This document shows, in pieces, positions 1-18,351 of a stretch of 64,000 nucleotides of DNA (positions are counted from its first letter, which is position 1; each line of letters begins with the position of its first letter). The notes under the pieces are model-generated. The model saw only the letters and a list, made by a program, of their open reading frames with translations, ran no database searches and had not been told where the DNA came from. Source of the stretch: Brachycybe producta (Eukaryota; Arthropoda; Diplopoda; Playtdesmida; Andrognathidae); NCBI GenBank assembly GCA_036925085.1, contig JAUPFP010000007.1, positions 4,637,058 through 4,701,057 of the forward strand, in the 5' to 3' direction. The position numbers and the translations under genes are program-made.

Positions 1-3000
1 TCACTGATGACAAAAAACAACAGTGAGTTAAATACATTAACCAATCACATAAACTTTTAAATTTACTTGGCGTGTTGTTTGTAGATATCTTCGGGAACAT
101 TATACTCGTACAAGTTAAAGACCGGATGCGACCGTGGCAGGAATCGATTAGCTTTCTTCCAAACTTAAAAAAATGGTTTGTGATTTAAGTGTAAAAATCG
201 AGTCTGTAAAAATAACTTTTACATACTTTCTCCCTCCCCTTCTTTGACAGTTCTCTGATTTACATAAAACGTCCGTGGAATGGAGAGTTTAATGCAATGC
301 AAGTCGCTGCCAACCAACACCCAAAGTCGAAACAAACCAGGATGAGAAGTTTCGACCAGCTGAAACATAAAAACTATATTTAAGAGGGCCATTTTGATCT
401 CTTAAAACAGTTATTCTGAACACTACTCTAAACTTAAATTCGGCAACAACAAACATTTTTTTATTGTCATTTAAGTAATTGACCTACCCTTCTAGTTTCT
501 AAGACACATTCAACTTTCTCTTAAAAACCGCCTTAAAAGGTTCATTTTTAAGTTTACCACAGAACCACTTGACTGCTTACAAAGAAATTTTTCAAATTTA
601 AAAATATCAAAGTAAATTCCACAATTTTCAAGAACTTTTTAATGAACTTTGAATTTCTTTTAAGAGATGCTTATAAAAAGCTAAGAAAGTAAACACAAAC
701 CATTTCGTTCTATGAGCCTCTCTCAAAAGGGATGCGTATAAGACCAATGTTCAGAATTAGCTATTATACATTGCATTTCATCTTATCACCTGAATAATTT
801 CCCAGGGTGTATTGATTAGAGTTCGTTGTGTCTTCCGTAAGAAGCCTCCAAGTCCTGCCGAAGGCCCACCACGAATCGCAGTTCTGGCTAAAGCCAATTT
901 ACCTTTGTTCTTTCGTTGCCTAATCTGAAAATTCCATTTCTTTTTCTGATAGTTAAGCCATGCCTCGAATTCATCCTAAACAAAATGATGATAATATTTA
1001 TAGAGAGACTGTGAAAATGGCAACATTTAACAATTTTTAAACCTTTGACTTTCCATTTGAAGGTGGTGGCCCCAAAGCTTCCCTCCAAGAAAGTGTATTC
1101 TCCTCCTCGTCTTTATCACCTGTTTGCGACCCACACATCAGTCGTTTTCGTTTATGCGAAACTGGACGTGAAAATGAATGTCCAGCGTTTTGCTGGGTAC
1201 CGATATCCTCGATATCACCAACCGTATTTGAACTGTCTGTCATAGACTGGTCATTTTCTTCTGAAACAAGAGGTTTCTCTTGCCTCATAAAAATTTCATT
1301 AATCCTTCTCTGTTTCAAAACGTCGTTCTTTTCTAGAAGACGTTTGTGAAGCCAATCAGGATGCAAAATGCGAGGAACTGGATTAGAAATCTTGAAAATA
1401 AAAAGGCCATTTGTTAATCTCAAATGTTAATCACACAGCAGTAACAAACAAATGAATTTTAAAGAAACTCACTCCCTGTAATGCGGCAGGGATCGTTATA
1501 ATTTTCTGAATCGTTGAACCGAGTCTCTCGATATAATAACTCCAATCTAAAATATTTCGAATATCGAAATTGTCGATTGATGGCATTTTCAACCATTTCT
1601 TTAAGTAATGACGGCAAACCGATGGCTCTGTTTGAAATATTGCTAACGGAATTGCTCTAGAATGAAACAGCTTTTTTTAATCAATAACCTGTTCCTCTTA
1701 GTTTTTTTTTTTTTTTTGCTAAAATGCTCAATCATTACCGCTCTGTGACTGGAGCTCCATCCGGCTTGTGAGCAATAATAAAACGACAACTGAGACCAGC
1801 ATCTTTCACCATCTGATCACCAAGAAACTCTGCTAATCTTTGAGCAGTTTTGATCGATGTCGATTTTTGTGCTCCGTATTCTTCCAATTTACGACTCATG
1901 CTACGATTTTCGGAGATCAGTTCGAAAAGTTCAGAATCAGGCATATTAGCACCCTGACAAGACAACAAAAACAAACACAAATTAAGTTCGGAACTAGAAA
2001 AAAAGTAAATCTCATAAACTGACTTTTGTAAAAAGGACATCCAACCAATAGTCGGCAATTTTCGCAACAGAAGCATAGCATTCTTCAAGAGTTTCTCCAT
2101 TGAGAAACGCATCGAATACGGAAGACTGAAATATTTTGATCAACTGCAATTCGCCTCGACGTTTTATCTCAAATCCTTTGAGTTCGGCAACCGTGCGATC
2201 GAAATTGAAAACTGCATATCTGAAAACCGAAATTCAATTCGCATTTAAAACAAATTTGGAACCTATTTAAACTAAAATTATTTCCACCGTTTCTTTAGTT
2301 TCTTTCCCTCTTCTTTAGATGCGGGCAATACCATGGCTAAGTATGGACCATCTACTTCAAAGAAAATAGAGTTCTCGCTCCGTTGTGTGTAACTTAAATT
2401 CTTGGAATCGACCAATTCCTGATATTGGTCGTTTGTGTAATGATCCTGAAATGGAATCAAACATGACATATCTGAATAAAAATCAATGTTAAATAAGATA
2501 AAACTTTCGTTTTCACATACTTTAACCATCATGTTCAACATTGCTCCAGGATAAGAAATTTTCAATTTCTGCTTTTTTGGATTCGATGTTTGAAACACAA
2601 AGTTTTCAGGAAAAGACGACGGAAGAATACACCAAATTCCATCAGTATCCAACTCGAGAGGTCTCCTAACGATCACATGAACACAAAAAATGCAACTCTT
2701 AAGTGTCTAGGCACTCAAATAAATATTATTTATAATCTAACCCAATCTGTTCAATGATTTCCCTCGCTCGTGTGATGATACTAGCTCCAGTTTGACACAC
2801 GATTCCAGCCATCTCCATACTGTACCAACGAGCCCTTGGGAACAAAACGCAACAATGTATAAAAGAAGCAATTCCAAGGTGACCCTTTCTACGATGACAA
2901 TCTGCCTCTCACCCTCTTCTCATGACATAGCCGTAAAAAGAGTTCAAGATACACTTATGAGCAAGTTGCAGTGAATCGTAAAGAACAACTTTACTCTTTG

Positions 3001-6000
3001 CAGACTTGATTTCAATTGCATCTTTCTTTGCATTTGCTTCAGACAACGCATCCTTTGCAACTTTATGCAATCCTTTAAACTGATAACGTCGATCACGAAA
3101 AGCACGAACAGTGTCGACATAAAACGAATTTTCACGCTGACAAATAGTTTGATTTTTCTCTTCGATACGAGTGACATGCTTCTTCTTATACGCTTTCTGA
3201 CAGTACTCTTAATTAAACGAGACCAAAAAACACAGACAGTTAAGAATTGATAAATTAGGTAAGTTTGTAAAACGAATACCTCCAAGACGTTTCTTTTCAA
3301 TTTCCGCTTGTTCATAGTACTTCAGTTCATGATAAGCTCGTTGTGGACCATCGGGATACAAAGGCGGAAACCTTTCAGTTTCAAGTTGTTGTTGAATACG
3401 ATGGAACTCTCCACGCGTTGCCGGCACTTCAAACAGAAGTTAATTAAAGAAAATAACACATCTTCAATCATGAATAAAGCCAAAACTTATAAAATTCACA
3501 TAATTTCAGTCAATTCTTTAAAAAAAGACACAATTTTGGTCAGAAATAAATTACAAAATGATGATTTTGGATTTTGCTTTTGATGAGTGCAGTTATTGAT
3601 TAATACAATTTCAGCTTTTTGTGCTTTTACTATATAAAATACATTTTTCATCTGCATAAAATAAATAATTTTCATGCACATTTTGCATTTTTGAAGATAA
3701 TTTTCTATATACATAAAACGCACAATTTCTAAAAACAATTTTCACATTTTCACTAGTTTTTATTTGCTTAAAAGTTTTGGCCGTAATCATTATGTTTAGA
3801 TTAAACCATACTGAATTCTCCTCTCCACGTCCATGGCATAACTCTTTGACAAGTAGCTCCTGGTTTATAGAAGTCGCAAGCAGCACAATCTACTTCATTA
3901 ACCATTGCCGAAGGCTAAAATCATAACGTTAAGTCAGAAACCACGATGACTAAAATAGAGCAACAGCATCACCTGTAATCGGTTCGTTAGAATGATATTC
4001 GGATACATGGCAGCCACATCTAAATGGTAAATAATCGGTTTCTCAAGTCTTGATGGACAATCGCGCAGATTAGAGAGCTGTGTCTCAATGTCGTTACAAA
4101 CTTCGTCGAAGTTTAGAATCTCGGACATTGAAAGTTTTTCTTCTTCGACAATAGAATACTCCATCGAATGTCTAACTCCATCGATTAGCTTTTGAAACGC
4201 TTCAGGAACCTTAGCAATAAAACACAAAATCATTAAGATTGCTTCAAACTCTGATTATTTAGTGTTTCAGGAGCTTGAGCTTTCGAAATAAACTTTTTAT
4301 ATAATAAAATTAAAAAATGTAACCTAACCATTCTAAATCTACACGGAATGTCTGCCCTAAACACTCCGGATTCTAATGCTTCTACATGTCCACCAACATA
4401 CGTCTCCTGATCAAGAACGTGGCCATCGTCCGTCATCTTATTTAAAACCGTTTCTTGTTTATTTGGAAAAATGATGTTAGCGTGGAAGGCTTCGACCATG
4501 AGAAGAGCTTCACAAAGCGTTCCCGAACCCTTCCGTAAAACTTCATCCGGTTCCATAGGTAAAATTGTGCACAGTGCAAAGATAAACGGATGAACGTATT
4601 TCATATAAAGATAATATGTGGCAACAGCATCGGAAACGGAATAATTCGAGAGAACTTGTGGCTGTTCACTCGCGAGACGACACATATCTTCGGGATCTAA
4701 TTCTACTGGATCATACTGAAGCTTGGCCTTTAATCAGAAAAAAAGTAAAACTTTGTTACTTCGTAATTAGAAAAATCTGAACGCTTTCATAAAAACAAAC
4801 TTACTTTTGCAACAGCTTTGAGGTTCTGACTTCCAACTGGCAAATAAGAATCTCGTTTCACCCACCTAAGAAAAAAGAATTTCAAGTATTAACAGTGATG
4901 AAATAGGATTCTTACTTTAGGCCGAACAATTTTCATACTTTAAGCAATCCATGTGGATACAAGGGCGACAAAGATAATCTCCTTCCTTGTTAACGGAGAA
5001 ACCAATCTCTTTTACCATGTCAATGTTATGAAATTTTGCCCTTGCTTCAACAAATGGCCTTTGAAAATAAATTACACGCTATAAAATAATGTAGACGAAT
5101 GACAAAGAGTATAAATGTAAACAAACGACACGCGAATTGAACAACACTTATTCACGAATTCAAACATGTAATACAATAAACTTATTATTAAATTTGCATC
5201 TAAAAAGCTAAGATAAAAATTTCATTTTCTTCATATAGGAATAAATGAAAATCGTCAAATGTAACAAATCCCGAATTCTTTTAAATGCAGTTCTAAACGT
5301 GAAAAACGAATCTGACAACTCTGGATAAAGAAAAAAAAAAGAATCGTTCGTCTCGTACCAATCGAACATATCACCGTTGTAAGTCACAAACACATGCGGC
5401 TTCACGTCCAAAATATGCTGAAAAAATCTTTGTAGAAGAGCAAATTCATTTGGTTCATTAAAAATGACAAAAGGTCCTTCTAATTCAGGCTTCGGTGTGT
5501 ATTCAAAGTCCTCGATGTCAGACAAGACAATCTCTCTGTTTGTGATCAAGAAACCCTGCAACACAATTAGAAACTTTCAACACATTGATTTCAATGCTGA
5601 TGGGAAAACATAAAAGAAACCCGCTCTCGACCTGGCCGTCGATCATGTAAGAAATCATCATAATTTGATCCGTAGCCGAATCTGGAAATTTCAGTGGCAG
5701 TTTAGTCGTTTCGATATCGTAAGCAAGAACGCAGACGTCCGGCCAATCGATCAAATCTTCACGTTTCACAATCTCTGGTCGATCTAAACCTCTCACTTTA
5801 ACTGTATACCAATGGCCAACAAAGATCTTTAGATCGATGGCAATTCTGACGTGATATGGAACGTCGTGTTCTCTGATGTCAATGATACTATCCATGTGAT
5901 CGGTCATTTTCTTGGATGTCGACGGCTCGTTCGAATCAGCCAGATTGCTGCAAAAAAATGGCGACATGAATCAATTAAATTCATTGAAAATAATTTATTT

Positions 6001-6823
6001 GAGAACTAAGTAATTCATACTTAGCTAACATGTCCGTATACAGACTTGAAGACGATTGTTTGCCTCTGTTTTTAAAAATCGCCGGCATCACTTCTTTGCG
6101 GACTTTGTTCATATCATGAATACTCAAAAACGAAAGCTTCAAACACGTCCTTTTTAGTCCGACAAGATGATTAGGCTGAAATCAACAACGAAAAAAAAAT
6201 GAAACCTAGTCTCAAACGAAATTCATAGAAAAACCAACTCCTCACAAGATCCAGATCCTCCTTTTGAATGATTTCAACTGAACAGATTCCACTCGTGAAG
6301 CGTCTCGTTAAGAAGGTCGCTACTTCTGTTTCCGAATTACGTTTCGTGACCAAATAGAAGTACGGTTTGAACGGCAGCGAAACCTTGAAGTGTCCCCCAT
6401 CCTCCTGAAGGAAATAATAATCGACGGCGCTGATCAGCCGCTTGTCTTCGTCCAAGATCTCGGTCTAAAACAGAAATAAATAAACATGTTGTCGTTCGTC
6501 TAGATTTGAATTTCTGTGCCAAATGCAAACTGGATGCATGTTGAGAAGCCATCCGACTTTTTCTGAACTCTCTTTGTAACGATCGAAACCAAACTTCGCA
6601 TCGATTTCGTCATTGCTGATCGACAACTGAAGACGTTTATCTAAAGATAATTCACTTCTAAAAAAACAAAAATAATAGAATATATAATGAAACAACCGAA
6701 TGTGAGACGAAAAGACAAGACTTGAAAACTTTTCTTTTTGTTTCACCTGGGCGTAAATGAACTCGAATTTGCGCCTTTTTCATCGTTTTTAGGTTTAAAA
6801 CGACCAGTGTTTTGCAAAACCAT
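1..6823 (-). CDS. POLE: DNA polymerase epsilon catalytic subunit, N-terminal ~1,400 residues (partial; continues past left edge)
   Basis: Leading-strand replicative polymerase with 3'-5' proofreading, acting in the nucleus. Exons, 5' to 3' on the minus strand: 6823-6747, 6657-6531, 6464-6246, 6175-6021, 5947-5632, 5555-5359, 5058-4939, 4865-4805, 4727-4329, 4209-3973, 3914-3812, 3426-3280, 3207-2913, 2834-2742, 2665-2521, 2445-2288, 2219-2024, 1953-1739, 1656-1473, 1390-1043, 975-790, 359-227, 163-67, and 3-1 onward. Every junction is GT-AG and phases add up. The protein starts [12 protein letters not shown]. Visible motifs: exonuclease [12 protein letters not shown] and [10 protein letters not shown]; polymerase motif [11 protein letters not shown]; a CAACDF...C cysteine set (Fe-S cluster in the family); motif [13 protein letters not shown]; motif [10 protein letters not shown], the epsilon hallmark. 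The C-terminal half and zinc fingers lie outside. No breaks seen. Family identity is essentially certain; a few exon ends are by-eye calls (the GTGGAA donor at 2287 is weak). Confidence 0.96.
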
Positions 6824-7078
6824 TTTTTAAACTACAGGACTTCATATGTTTCAAAATAAAAAGAAAAATTCGATTTAAAAAGAAACAACTAGATGTAGAT
6901 TGAAATAAAGACAGCTACTAACCAAAGATAAGAAAAGTTATTTCCCGCCAAAATCTAGGAGTGTCAATTTCAGATCGATCTCTTAAAAGATCGATCTATT
7001 ATCAGCCTAAACCTTAGACATAGCTTCTTTATAGCCCCCCCCCCCGGGCCCCTCCCCTCCCATCCCAACTAACCCAGA
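6824..7078. other. POLE 5' flank
   Basis: AT-rich sequence upstream of the POLE start codon, with a C-rich run near 7036-7060. It should hold the POLE promoter on the minus strand, but no TATA box or other element can be singled out. Confidence 0.3.
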
Positions 7079-7279
7079 CAGGCAGTTAGAAATCGGGAAG
7101 AACTTCAGTTGGCTCCGTCCTTCTTATGACGACCGGCAACTTCTAATTGGTTTGTTGTGTGGAGTGACGTTGAAAAGGGCAGAGCATTAACGGCAGACTA
7201 CAAAACCAACCAATTAGAAGTTGCCAGTCGTCATAAGAAGGGCGGAGCCAACTGAAGTTCTCCCCGATTTCTAACTGCT
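7079..7279. mobile_element. Palindromic MITE, family B, copy 1
   Basis: About 200 bp, nearly self-complementary. It begins CAGGCAGTTAGAAATCGGG and ends with the reverse complement. The arms contain GGCTCCG(C)CCTT and CAACTTCTAATTGG, and the centre is near a degenerate ACGTCA. Seven further copies occur in the window (8131, 8471, 21733, 31519, 35841, 43346, 47061). It has no coding capacity, so it is non-autonomous. Confidence 0.85.
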
Positions 7280-7377
7280 GTAGAGCTATATCGAATCCGC
7301 GCGGCAAACTTAAATATTATTTTATTTATCGTTCAAAAAAAAACTTGCAATCACATTTACAACCCAAACGATGGCAA

Positions 7378-7462
7378 GTAGCCGAAGCAGGATTCGAACT
7401 CCCAATAACACAGATTTAGAGACAGTTGCTTTAACCATATAGGCTAACCTACCAACTGCTGC
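7378..7462 (-). repeat. tRNA-like sequence (SINE-type remnant)
   Basis: On the minus strand there is a good internal B box (GGGAGTTCGAATCCTGC) and a degenerate A-box-like stretch (TTAGCCTATATGG) at about the right distance. It does not fold into a clean cloverleaf and sits in repeat DNA, so I read it as a tRNA-derived repeat and not a working tRNA gene. Confidence 0.45.
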
Positions 7463-7529
7463 AGGATGAATTTTAACAATAAATAAATTCATGTTAACAA
7501 TTTAATATAATAAAAGTAAAAAAACAGTA

Positions 7530-7920
7530 ACTACCACAAGATTCGAACCTATGACTCTGATTCAGAAAGCAAAGGTGTTACCACTCAGCCATACGGACAA
7601 CAGCAATTAAAAAAATTAATAATTTATACTTAGGATTTTTTTAACAATGTATCAAACAAATCTACATCAAAAATAAAAAAAATTCAGCCAAAATAGATGG
7701 AGCCACCGTTTCCATTAAAAAAAATTTGCCAAAAAGCAAAAACTTTTTTTTGAGGTATAGGATTTTTAACATAGAACTTTTTTAATTAATGTTTGAAATG
7801 TTTGAAGACAGGCGGCGCTATAATCAATTATTACATAGAGTCCATGTATAAAGGGTTAGGTTAGGTTAGTGGGTTAGTGTTGGGTTAGGTTAGGTGAGTG
7901 GGTTAGGTTAGGTTAGATTC
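7530..7920 (-). repeat. Composite repeat family H, copy 1: TTAGG-like tract + AT-rich body + tRNA-like end
   Basis: Read on the minus strand it has CCTAA-type repeats (7858-7916), then a body with CATGGACTCTATGTAATA, GCGCCGCCTGTCTTCAAAC and GGTGGCTCCATCTA, then a tRNA-like end with an A box TGGCTGAGTGG and B box GGTTCGAATC (about 7612-7530). The same order of parts recurs at 9092-9790 and 22655-23560. Confidence 0.65.
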
Positions 7921-8130
7921 TTCTCCCTACCAACCTTGACTTAAGACCTAAAACAATTTGAAAAGGCCTCAAGAGGGTCTAAAAAGCCCATATAATTAGG
8001 AAAATGTAAAATTAAAAAAAAAATCTGAGAAACTGTTACCACTTATATAGTAGTCTATATCCATAGCTATCAGCCTATCACTATTCATAGGTCTGAAAAA
8101 AATAATAATGGGACCCAGGCCTCTGTAGAC

Positions 8131-8334
8131 ACAAGCAATTAGAAATCAGTACAAACTTCAGTTGGCTCCGCCCTTTTTATGACAAATGCAACTTCTAATT
8201 GGTTGGTTATGTAGTCTGACATCACATGTTCTGCCCTTTTCAATGTTGAACCACAGAACAAACCAATTAGAAGTTGCTGGTCGTCATAAAAATGGCGGAG
8301 CCAATTGAAGTTCGTCCCGATTTCTAAATGCCTG
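8131..8334. mobile_element. Palindromic MITE, family B, copy 2
   Basis: Same palindrome as the 7079 copy (AGCAATTAGAAATCAGTAC at the left, matching right arm ending near 8334), with both GCTCCGCCC and CTAATTGGTTGG motifs in each arm. Confidence 0.8.
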
Positions 8335-8470
8335 TGTGGGACACCTTATACCAAAACAGAAAATTTCATATAGCACTGGTCGTATAGCAACTTTTTAAAA
8401 CATAACCAATAGATGGCGCCTGCATCTCCATTAAAATTTTTTTTGCTAGAATGGCAGGCATCTGTAGACA

Positions 8471-8652
8471 CAGGATGTTACAATCAGATGAAAACTTCAA
8501 TTGGCTCCGCCCTTGTAATGACGACTGGCAACTTCTAATTGGCTGGTTATGTAGTCTGTGACGTCAGACTTCATAACCAGCCAATTAGAAGTTGCCAGTC
8601 GTCATTACAAGGGCGGAGCCAATTGAAGTTTTCACCTGATTGTAACATCCTG
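8471..8652. mobile_element. Near-perfect palindromic MITE, family B variant, copy 3
   Basis: Arms of about 85 bp match almost base for base around a centre at GTGACGTCAGAC (about 8560). The ends are CAGGATGTTACAATCAG and its complement. The inner sequence is family B, but the outermost ~25 bp differ from the other copies. The high arm identity suggests it is the youngest of the family here or has been homogenised. Confidence 0.85.
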
Positions 8653-9091
8653 TTCTGTGGACAGCGGCAGCATTTCTTTGGCGCCATTTTTTTATGTGTG
8701 TCAGACCAATTAGAAATAAAAGAAGGCGGGGCTTGTGACGTTAGACATAGTAACAAACAAAAGAAAAGAATTTTAACAATAATTATATTTAAGTTTGTTT
8801 TACAAATTACAATTACTATTACAAATGTACAATTTTTACAATTTGATGCAATTGTTACAACTAATTTACTAATTTGTTTTTAATTTTATTGTCACAATTC
8901 TAAAAGATATTTACATAAATTTATGTATAAAATCACGTGGTGTTTTTATTATTTCTTTTATTTTGTTTGTGTTTGTCTTCTTGGATTGGGAAAGGGGGTG
9001 GGCCAGTGGGGGTTTCCAGGCTTTTAAGATCATATTATTTGTAAATTATTATTCATATAATCTGTATGTAAACAAATGGTTTGTAGAACAT
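8653..9091. other. No gene seen
   Basis: AT-rich spacer between repeats. The 114-codon plus-strand reading frame at 8539-8883 overlaps the MITE palindrome and then a low-complexity ACAATTAC stretch; it looks non-coding. Confidence 0.5.
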
Positions 9092-9790
9092 AATCTACCC
9101 TAACCCAACACTAACATAGCCTAACCCAACACTAACCCACTAACGTAGTAACGTAACACCTTATGCCCCCTATAACTGAAAAATAATTAAAAGTTCTATG
9201 TTAAAAATCCTATATCTCCAAAAAAGGTTTTTCTTTTTGGTAAATTTTTTTAATGGAGACGGTGGCTTCATCTACTGTACGTTGGCTGCATTTTTTTAAT
9301 TTTGTGTAATTTTGTTTTTAATGGAGATGCTAGCGCTATCTATTGTTATTCTCTTAAACATGAGTTATGTGTGTATATTTTTTCGAATTTTAAATTTTCC
9401 CTCTTAAACTCTAACCCCACTAACATAGCCTAACCCAATACTAACCCACTAACCTAACACTTTATACATGGACTCTATGTAATAGGTGATTGTAGCGCCG
9501 CCTGTCTTCAAACATTTCAAACATTAATTAAAAAAGTTCTATGTTAAAAATCCTATGCCTCAAAAAAAAGTTTTTGCTTTTTGGCAAAATTTTTTAATGG
9601 AGACGGTGGCTCCATCTACTTTGGCTGAATTTTTTTAATTTTGTTTTAAGATACATTCAAGGTTGGGAAGGTTCCTAAGGATAATTTATTAGCCGTACTG
9701 TTGCGGTTGTCTGTTTGGCTGTTTAGCTAACGTCACTGCCTTCTGAACTAGTGTTCATGGGTTCGAACCGCAGTAGTGTCTGCTAATTTA
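9092..9790 (+). repeat. Composite repeat family H, tandem copies 2a/2b with tRNA-like end
   Basis: Two head-to-tail bodies (about 9092-9310 and 9310-9655), each with CCTAAC-rich tracts, the AAAAATCCTAT motif and TGGAGACGGTGGCT. They are followed by a tRNA-like end at 9690-9780 with B box GGGTTCGAACC. The order of parts matches the copies at 7530 (opposite strand) and 22655. Confidence 0.65.
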
Positions 9791-10154
9791 TTTTAAATTG
9801 TTTTCGTCCTGGAATTACATATTTTATTAGCAATCACAATTGTTTCTAAAATGTACTAGTGTATTTTAACATTTATTTTAAAATAAATTGAACAAACTCG
9901 GTAAGAAATGGGGACACAATATGGCGTCGTGATACTATTAGTAGATGCCATTATCCACAGTTACACCTGTTGTAATCTGACCAATCAGAGTGATGTTTAA
10001 TTTAATTACTGTTGTTGTGATTCATTTTGAGGTGCATTTTTAAGAACTTCGTTTTAGTATGAAGTTTATATTATTGGTTTTTATAATCTTTTCGTGATTT
10101 TTTTTAACAACTTTACATTTGCTTATTTCTCTTTTATAAGTTTTCAAGAAAGAT
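9791..10154. other. 5' flank of the Na/K-ATPase-like gene
   Basis: About 360 bp of unique AT-rich sequence between the family H repeat and the proposed start codon; the promoter and 5' UTR are expected here. No core promoter motif is convincing. Confidence 0.3.
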
Positions 10155-15570
<5,416 letters not shown>

Positions 15571-18351
15571 GAACAAAAACAAAGGTCATAATCTCAACTA
15601 TTTTTTGTTGTTTAATGAATCTCTTTATTTTCGAAAAAAGAAAATAATAACTGGCGTTATTTTTTGAGTTTTTACATTCCAACAACTGACAAGTCAATTT
15701 TTTTTTGGTGTAAAATTCAGCATATTTTTTTATATTTTTTTCATTTCGTTTTATAATGATTTTTTTTTAGATTTATTTTGTTTTTATGCAATTTTTTTAT
15801 AGAACTTTTACATTTATATACAAGACATTAATAATTAATCCGTCCCAATAACTTATCGATATGAAATATTTTTTCACACATTTACTGTGCCTTACATGTT
15901 GTATATTTATCAGAGGTTTCACGTTTAATACCACAATCAATGAAATTAAATTTTTAAGTGGAAAATTGCACAAACCAAAAAAATGTGTTTTTCAGTCAAC
16001 GAAACTGGTTTGAGGCTAGAATTCTGAGGCCAGGCATCTAAAACTACTACTCTTGCGCCGAGTACCTCTAGTCTCTCAATAGGTTCTTTGACTGAAAAAC
16101 TCATATTTTGAAATCACGATATAAGGATTTCTTTTTATTCTATGTATCATGGTTAAATGTAATTTAGTTGTTACTACATTGGAAACCATTCGAAACAGAA
16201 GGGACCAGAAAGAATTATCTTTTTCTGTTAAGAGTTATGCTATTGTAAAGGAGACTGGACTGAAATTCTAATTCGTGTTACCTAATTTTTAGTGTGAGGA
16301 ACGGTTTTCACTAGTTTATTTGAAACAGTAATAAGTTGCAAGAGATATTGTTTCAAATCAATGAAATGACGAGAGTTTGACAAATTTGAATCAAGTTACT
16401 TTAAAGAGACCAAATGAAGAAATAAACTTGGCACTTTAAAGTTCAAATTAAACCTTCCGAGTTTGGGTTACGTCATATGAAAACCCTCTTAGGTTGTTAA
16501 AGGGTTGAAACTCTGTTCAGAGGATTCAAAGTTGAAGTTAACGTGCATATTTGCCTTTTTGAATTTGGGCTAAATTAAGGACTATAATCTGAAAATGACA
16601 GGAAGTTTTGTTACTTAAAAATGTACAAACGTAAGAATATATTAATATTACTCTCGTAAGTAGTATAATAAATTAAAAATGACGTTACGTACTGAAAATT
16701 ACTTCGACGTACGACTTTACAAATATAACAATTTTATAACTCGTATATGTAATTAATTAAGCAATATTCATTTATTGTACTTTGTTCACGAAACACACTT
16801 TTTGTTTATTTCAAGAATCTCGAATGAAATTTTTTTTACTTGAGTCTGATATATTATGTAAAAAAAAATTATGTGGTTATGGTATTCCATTATATGATTT
16901 TGCACTATTTTAGTATTTGTACATTATTTGTCGATCGAGTATTAAAATTTTCCATCAATTTTTATATAAAATATAGGTTTGATATTTTGTTTTACTAATA
17001 ATAAGGTGGCTTTAAATTGTAAACGCTCCTCTCAATTTCTGTTTAATTCTGTCTTTAAAGAGCAAAATTAAGATAAACTTGAATGTGTTTTCGAAACTGG
17101 ACGAGGGTAGTAACTAAATTTCACTTTGATATCTTTTAAAATAAGCTTTTATGACAGTTTCAAAATAAGTTATGATCTTACTTTTAAAACAAGACGATAT
17201 TTTTTTTTTAATTTTTATCTAAAAAGTCAGCATTAAAATACTATTATAAGTGATTCAGATACCCGTTCTAGTTTCTAACACACATTCAATTTCTCCTTTA
17301 GATCGTTAGTCTTCTGAAACGCAGTTCGTAAAAAATGAACTGTTCATAAAATATCTTAACAAAAAATATTTTACATTTGTTTTCATTTCCACTAAATTAG
17401 TGCCTTAATATAATAAGTGGCTTTTTATCACGTTTGTTATTTGTGTAGACGAACAGATGGCGTTTTTTTTTTTGGTATTTTATAAATGATACTTCTAAAA
17501 AAATGTGTTTGTAGCAAAACTGCTAGTCTTTTTTTAAGTGTTCCATTGTGTTCACAATATCACACCATTGCCCTAATGACCATATTAATATTTTATTAAG
17601 GTTATTTTATTGCTTATTTGCAATAAAAAAAATTTATTTACAAGACAAACACCTTGTAATTTCTGACAAGGGTCATCGGTGACAATTACGATAACATTCG
17701 TAATTCTTCTAAAGTCGTACTTTAATGCCCCATAAGATTATGGCGTGTCACTATTCTAACCCCCCAACCCCGGCACATTAAGTAAATACCGAACAGATCA
17801 TTTATACATTCTCTACAATTTGTTTAACGATAATTAATTTAACAAAAGTTACTGACGAATTAAAGTGCAAATATAACCTAAAACACTCAACTTTGCGTGG
17901 AATTTTCCTTATTTTTTATAATAGGTTTCTGTAATTTTACTGTATTGAATTTGAAAATCCATCTTTATTCGATGAATTAACAATTTGAAGCTACTATTAC
18001 AACGAGCATAGAAGAATAAAAAGTACTGACGACAAATTTTGACTGAAGTTTTTCTATTAAATGTAAAATGATGAATGAGCATAAAATACTGTAAAGTCTA
18101 ATATACGTAACAGAACTTCTAAGTTGTAACAGGTGTCAGTAATGTTGCTACGTTACAACTTACTGAGTGGGTACTTCTTTAATATACAATTTTATTGGTT
18201 ATAATTTGCTTCGGAAGTTGTTTTTTTTTTTTAGAAAAAAAAGGAAACTTTGAATTAACGAAGTCGTTACGTGTTTCCCGTGGTCACGTTTTCATATTCG
18301 CGAAAATGACAGTTTTATATCGTAGTGAATGTTTTAGGCTTTAAGTGAACC
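15571..18351. other. Intergenic, AT-rich, with small inverted-repeat elements
   Basis: No coding exon seen. Contents: a family G hairpin at 15983-16103 (ends TTTTTCAGTCAACGAAAC and GGTTCTTTGACTGAAAAA); a MITE family A copy at 17030-17312; a small hairpin at 18118-18165 around AAGTTGTAAC / GTTACAACTT. The last ~150 bp should include the promoter and 5' UTR of the downstream glycosyltransferase gene. Confidence 0.6.
17030..17312. mobile_element. MITE family A, intergenic copy
   Basis: Left arm has TTCGAAACTGGACGAGGGTAG and GATATCTTTTAAAATAAGC; the right arm has ACCCGTTCTAGTTTCTAACA and ends in CAATTTCTCCTTTAG. The ends are inverted relative to each other with about 280 bp in all. Confidence 0.7.

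Noticed and set aside
7530-7612. Functional tRNA gene
   Set aside because: A and B boxes are present but the anticodon and acceptor stems do not fold well, and the sequence is part of a dispersed repeat.
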